From JBBRYW01 sp038237235 (lineage in GTDB: Bacteria; Actinomycetota; Thermoleophilia; Gaiellales; Gaiellaceae), in the NCBI GenBank assembly GCA_038237235.1, contig JBBRYW010000100.1:1-11528 (forward strand): a stretch of 11,528 nucleotides of DNA, read 5' to 3'. How positions within the stretch are numbered: position 1 is the first letter of the stretch; each line of letters begins with the position of its first letter. The notes under the pieces are model-generated. The model saw only the letters and a program-made list of their open reading frames with translations. It had not been told where the DNA came from and ran no database searches. Shown in pieces: positions 5,986 to 11,528 of this stretch. Both the position numbers and the translations under genes were made by a program.

Positions 5986-8497
5986 CGGCCTGGCATCGTC
6001 CATACTCGGTGGGCGACCATGCGTGAGCTGCCCTCCGGCACGGTCACCCTCCTCTTCACCGACATCGAGGGCTCGACACGGCTTCTGCACGAGCTGGGTG
6101 ACGGCTACGCCGGAGCACTAGCCGAGCACCGGCGCGCGCTTCGCCAGGCCTTTGCCCGCCACGGCGGCGTCGAGGTCGACACCCAGGGCGACGCCTTCTT
6201 CGTCGCTTTCGCGAGCGCCCGCGCCGCCCTGCGGGCGACCGACGAAGGCCAGAGGGCGCTCGCCGGCGGCCCCGTCCGGGTCCGGATGGGACTGCACACG
6301 GGCGAGCCGACGGTGACCGACGAGGGCTACGTCGGCCTCGACGTGCATCGAGGCGCGCGGATCGCCGCGGCCGGCCACGGCGGCCAGGTCGTCATGTCGC
6401 AGACGACGCGCGAGCTCGCCGGCTCGGACCTGACGCTGCGCGACCTGGGCGAGCACCGGCTGAAGGACCTCTCTGCCCCGCAGCGGCTCTGGCAGCTCGG
6501 CGACAGCGAGTTCCCGCCGCTCAAGACGCTGTACCGGACGAACCTACCGGTGCAGCCGAGTCCGCTCGTCGGCAGGGAGCGCGAGCTTGCCGAGGGGGGC
6601 ACGCTCTTGCGCGAGCACCGGCTCGTCACGCTCACCGGCCCCGGCGGCTCGGGCAAGACCCGGCTCGCGCTCCAGCTTGCGGCCGAAGCGATCGAGGACT
6701 TTTCGGACGGCGTCTGGTGGGTGCCGCTGCAGGCGCTCACGGATCCGGAGCTCGTCCTGACGAACGTGGCCCAGACTCTGGCTGCCGGCGGCGAGCTGAC
6801 CGCCTACCTGAAGGACAAGCACCTGCTGCTCCTGCTCGACAACCTCGAGCAGGTGATCGAGTGCTCGCCGCGTCTGGCGGAGCTCCTTGGCTCGACCACC
6901 GGCGTCAAGCTCCTCGTCACGAGCCGGGAGCCCCTCCGAATCGAGGTCGAGCACGAGTACGCCGTTGAGCCGCTAGCCGAGGATCAGGCCGTCGAGCTCT
7001 TCCGCTTGCGGGCGGCGGACGGGGAGCCGATCGAGACGGTGCGCGAGATCTGTGTGCGGCTCGACTGCCTTCCGCTCGCGGTCGAGCTCGCCGCCGCCCG
7101 CACCAGACTCTTGCCGCCCGACAAGCTGCTCGAGCGTCTCGCGCGGCGCCTGCCCATCCTGACCGGCGGCCGCCGCGACGCACCCGAGCGCCAGCGCACG
7201 CTGCGGGCGACGATCGAGTGGAGCTATGACCTGCTCACCCCCGAGGAGCAGCAGCTCTTCGCCCGGCTTTCCGTCTTCGCGGGCGGCTTCGACGTCGAGG
7301 CTGCAGAAGCGGTCGTGGACGCGGAGCTCGAGACGCTGCAGTCGCTCCTCGACAAGAGCCTCGTCCGCCAGTGGGGAACGGGACGGCTCGGCATGCTGGA
7401 GACGATCCGCGAGCTCGCGAGCGAGCGGCTCGAGGCCTCGGGCGCGGCCGGTGAGCTCCGCCGGCGCCACGCAGAGCACTTCCTCGCGCTCGCGCAGTCG
7501 GCCAGCCTCACGAACGAGGCGGAGGGAGAGCAGCGCCACGACCTCGTGATCCGCGATCGCGAGAACGTGCGAGGCGCGCTCGAGTGGGGGCTCGAATCAG
7601 GTGAGATCGAGCATGCTCTGCAGCTCGCGGCCTCGCTCGAGAACTACTGGGTGACCAACAGCCCGCTCGAAGGGAGACGCTGGCTTGGCGAGCTGCTCGA
7701 GCGAGCCGGCGAGCTGCCGGGCGAACTGCGGGCGCTCGCCCTGCGCGCCTACGGCGCCACGCACGCCATCTTCGGCGTCTCCGAGGAAGGGACGCGTCTC
7801 TACGAGGCGGCTCTGGCCGAGTACCGCCGGCTCGGAGACGAGCGCGGGATCGGGATCATGCTCCTTCGGCTGGGGGTGGAGAGGTTGTGGCAGGGCGACG
7901 CCGAGGGTGCCCGCGCTTTCGCCGAGGAAAGCCTCCGTCTCCACCGGAAAGCCGCGTTTAAGCGGGGCGAGGCTCAGGCGCTGAGCCTCCTTGCCGGTCT
8001 CGAGCTGAAGGCCGGCGAGGAGGATCGGGCCTTCGAGCTGTACGAGCGAAGCGCGGCCCTCTGCAAGGAGAGCGGTTTCACGTGGGCGCGCGTCAACGTC
8101 CTGCTCACACTCTCGGAGCTGCTGCTGGGGCGGGGCCGGCTCGTCGAGTCGCAGGCGCGGGTCCGCGAGTTGCTTCCGCTCGCCAGGAAGATGGGGGATC
8201 GGCAGAACACGATCTACGGGGTCGCCCTGCTCGCCCGCCTGGCGACCGAGGCCGGACAGCTCGAGCACTCGGGGCGTCTCTGGGGCGCGATCGAGGCGGA
8301 GGAGACGCGTGCGCCGGTCGGCCACTGGGACGGAGAGCGGGACGCCTACGCGGAGCCTGTGCTCGCCAATGCCGGCCCCGAGTTCGAGCAAGGTCGCTCC
8401 GAGGGCGGCGACTCTCGCTCGCAGATGCCGTCGAGCTCGCCCTCGGGACCCCACCGAAGGAGCGAGTGCCGAACCGCGCCAGGTGACGCCAACACCG

Positions 8498-10465
<1,968 letters not shown>

Positions 10466-10466
10466 C

Positions 10467-11210
10467 TCAGCTCGCTGCCAAGGAGGGCAGCCGCGTCCGG
10501 ACTGCGCGGAGGCCGGCGCTGAGGCGCGGAGCGAGCAGAAGTGCCATCACGTCGAACCAGACGTAGCCACTCGCGACGCCGCTCGGCGGATTCCCGTCGG
10601 GGATCCCGAGCCCGGGGAGCTCAGGAGCCCAACGCCAGGTTCCGATTGCCGTTCCGTAGAGCTCGAGCGCGGCAACCATCACGAACACTCCCGCGTAGGC
10701 TGCGCGTGCCGGCGAGCGCCATCCGAACACGAGCAGCAGCGGGACCCCGAAGGCGCCGGCGACATCGAGGCGCGGGAGAAGCGTCAGACCGGCGAGCCCC
10801 CACGCCGTTGCGGCCGTCGCAGCGAACGCGACCAGAGCCCGTGCATGCCGGCGGAGGACCTGGCTCAGCGCGAGCCCGCCGAGGTAGACGAGCCCGTGCG
10901 CGGGAGGTACGAAGAGCGGCAGGTTGTGCAGCCGGTAGCGGTAGACGCCCCAGAGGATCGATCCAACGACCTCCGCGGTGGTGGCGGCTGCCACGACCAC
11001 CGCCGCCTGCGCGCGCCGTTCGGTGCTGACGACCGCGCAAACTGCCAGCAGACCGAGCCAGGTCGCCGCGCCGAGAACGAGTTGACCCGCGAGCTCGACC
11101 TGCGTATCGATCGCAAGGCACACCGCCAGGTACACAGGGACCGCCCTTGCGACCCAACCGGCGATCGTCTGAGCCGAAGGCCGGGCCGTGACAGGAGCCC
11201 GTTCGCTCAC
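10467..11210 (-). CDS. Polytopic membrane protein of unknown function
   Basis: 247 residues from GTG at 11210. Hydrophobic segments suggest seven or eight membrane helices, at about 22-40, 44-62, 69-88, 98-116, 125-145, 148-163, 170-190 and 213-228. Two parts look like an internal repeat: Glu80-VVGSILWGVYRYR followed by LFVPPAHGLVY, and Glu183-LYGTAIGTWRW followed by GIPDGNPPSGVASGYVW. Acidic, Trp/Tyr and Pro/His/Asn residues sit within or next to helices, a pattern loosely reminiscent of the carotenoid-biosynthesis membrane family DUF422/CruF; this is only a hint and I do not assign that function. It is the first gene of a probable two-gene transcript with recQ. A TATCCT at 11219-11224 (minus strand) lies eight bases before the start. 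Confidence 0.82.
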   Translation of the reverse strand: MSERAPVTARPSAQTIAGWVARAVPVYLAVCLAIDTQVELAGQLVLGAATWLGLLAVCAVVSTERRAQAAVVVAAATTAEVVGSILWGVYRYRLHNLPLFVPPAHGLVYLGGLALSQVLRRHARALVAFAATAATAWGLAGLTLLPRLDVAGAFGVPLLLVFGWRSPARAAYAGVFVMVAALELYGTAIGTWRWAPELPGLGIPDGNPPSGVASGYVWFDVMALLLAPRLSAGLRAVRTRLPSLAAS

Positions 11211-11218
11211 CGCGCGTG

Positions 11219-11224
11219 AGGATA
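11219..11224 (-). promoter_or_regulatory. Candidate -10 element for the membrane protein-recQ transcript
   Basis: On the minus strand TATCCT (TAnnnT) precedes the GTG start by eight bases, so the transcript would have almost no leader. There is no recognisable Shine-Dalgarno and no good -35 at the usual distance. Low-to-moderate support. Confidence 0.35.
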
Positions 11225-11244
11225 GCTCGGAGCGCTGTGAATCG

Positions 11245-11263
11245 CGCCGGGCGAGGCCCGGCG
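11245..11263. repeat. Perfect inverted repeat in the divergent intergenic region
   Basis: CGCCGGGC (11245-11252) and GCCCGGCG (11256-11263) are exact inverted copies around a GAG loop. The element lies between the divergent starts of the membrane-protein gene (11210) and the antitoxin gene (11297). No T-run follows on either strand, so a terminator is unlikely. It could be an operator, for example for autoregulation by the antitoxin, or just a GC-rich hairpin. Confidence 0.4.
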
Positions 11264-11283
11264 GAGGGGCGGGCCTAGAGCGC

Positions 11284-11289
11284 TACGCT
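11284..11289 (+). promoter_or_regulatory. Candidate -10 element for the antitoxin gene
   Basis: TACGCT (TAnnnT) is followed by seven bases and the ATG at 11297, and no Shine-Dalgarno is visible. This is the arrangement expected of a leaderless actinobacterial transcript. No clear -35 was found in the GC-rich sequence upstream. Confidence 0.4.
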
Positions 11290-11296
11290 GTGCCAC

Positions 11297-11449
11297 ATGG
11301 ACGTCTCGGTGCGCGAGCTTCGCAACCACACGGCTCGGGTCATCGCGGCGGTCGAAAGCGGCGAGCGTGTCGTTCTCACGGTGCACGGGCGTCCGGTGGC
11401 GGACATCGTTCCGCGCCACGAACGCAGCGAACATCTGTTGCGACACTGA
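11297..11449 (+). CDS. Phd/YefM-family antitoxin, short or frameshifted
   Basis: 50 residues, opening MDVSVRELRNHTARV and continuing GERVVLTVHGRPVADIVPRH, the DNA-binding core of Phd/YefM antitoxins that usually pair with VapC-type toxins. Members of this family normally run to about 75-95 residues, with a C-terminal helical part that neutralises the toxin. Here the frame stops at TGA 11447-11449, just after the segment where a family-like R-x-x-W-L motif would be expected (RSEHLLRH). Another frame is open beyond it to the window edge (see findings). In the cell such proteins bind their toxin and repress their own promoter. The toxin would lie past the right edge and cannot be seen. The ATG is supported by a TAnnnT element seven bases upstream. 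It is too short for most gene callers but the core match is strong. Confidence 0.8.
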   Translation: MDVSVRELRNHTARVIAAVESGERVVLTVHGRPVADIVPRHERSEHLLRH

Positions 11450-11528
11450 CCCAGCTCGGAGTCGGCCTGCGGATGGCGGCAAGCGACGAGCTGGCACGGC
11501 TCCGACGGGCAACGCTGGAGCGGGCTCA

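Noticed and set aside
5701..6090. N-terminal extension of 130 codons for the proximal DUF1990 gene on the minus strand.
   Set aside because: It runs antisense to the small membrane-protein gene and the start of the cyclase gene, is low in recognisable protein character, and a GTG at 5700 with AAGGAG six bases upstream is a far better start.

Overview
The window is very GC-rich. Its genes show strong G/C bias at third codon positions, it carries a LexA box of the Gram-positive/actinobacterial type (CGAAC-N4-GTTCG), and several starts look leaderless. Together with the gene families present (class III cyclase fused to a STAND ATPase and TPR-like repeats, a DEDDh/GIY-YIG nuclease of the mycobacterial Rv2191 type, a Phd antitoxin starting MDVSVRELRNHTARV), this points to a soil or uncultivated actinobacterium, perhaps of the Thermoleophilia/Gaiellales type. 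The lineage is inference; there is no rRNA or marker gene here.

Layout, left to right. (1) 2-2407, plus strand: most of a large cyclase-like/STAND ATPase/TPR-like signalling protein, cut by the left edge about five codons after its expected start. (2) 2453-4201, plus: a perfect 14-bp SOS box and then a DNA-repair-type nuclease that fuses a DEDDh exonuclease to a UvrC-like GIY-YIG domain and a UVR motif. (3) 4245-5700, minus: two overlapping genes for divergent DUF1990-type proteins, convergent with the nuclease. (4) 5773-5985, plus: a small two-helix membrane protein divergent from the DUF1990 pair. (5) 6019-8625, plus: a full second copy of the cyclase/STAND/TPR protein, whose 3' end appears frameshifted; the homologous end is in another frame and stops at 8486. 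(6) 8498-11210, minus: a multi-pass membrane protein followed one base later by a RecQ-family helicase, probably one transcript. (7) 11297-11449, plus: a short Phd/YefM-type antitoxin running toward the right edge; no toxin is visible before the window ends.

How they may work together. The nuclease and RecQ are genome-maintenance functions, and the nuclease should be DNA-damage inducible under LexA. The two cyclase-STAND paralogues bracket the repair nuclease and the DUF1990 genes. Both lack a DNA-binding output domain and share the same substitutions at canonical cyclase substrate and transition-state positions while keeping the metal-binding aspartates. They therefore look like STAND-type sensors with an altered or degenerate nucleotidyl-cyclase module. 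I see no IS element, CRISPR array, tRNA or rRNA, and no gene-free stretch longer than about 90 bases once the genes below are accepted.
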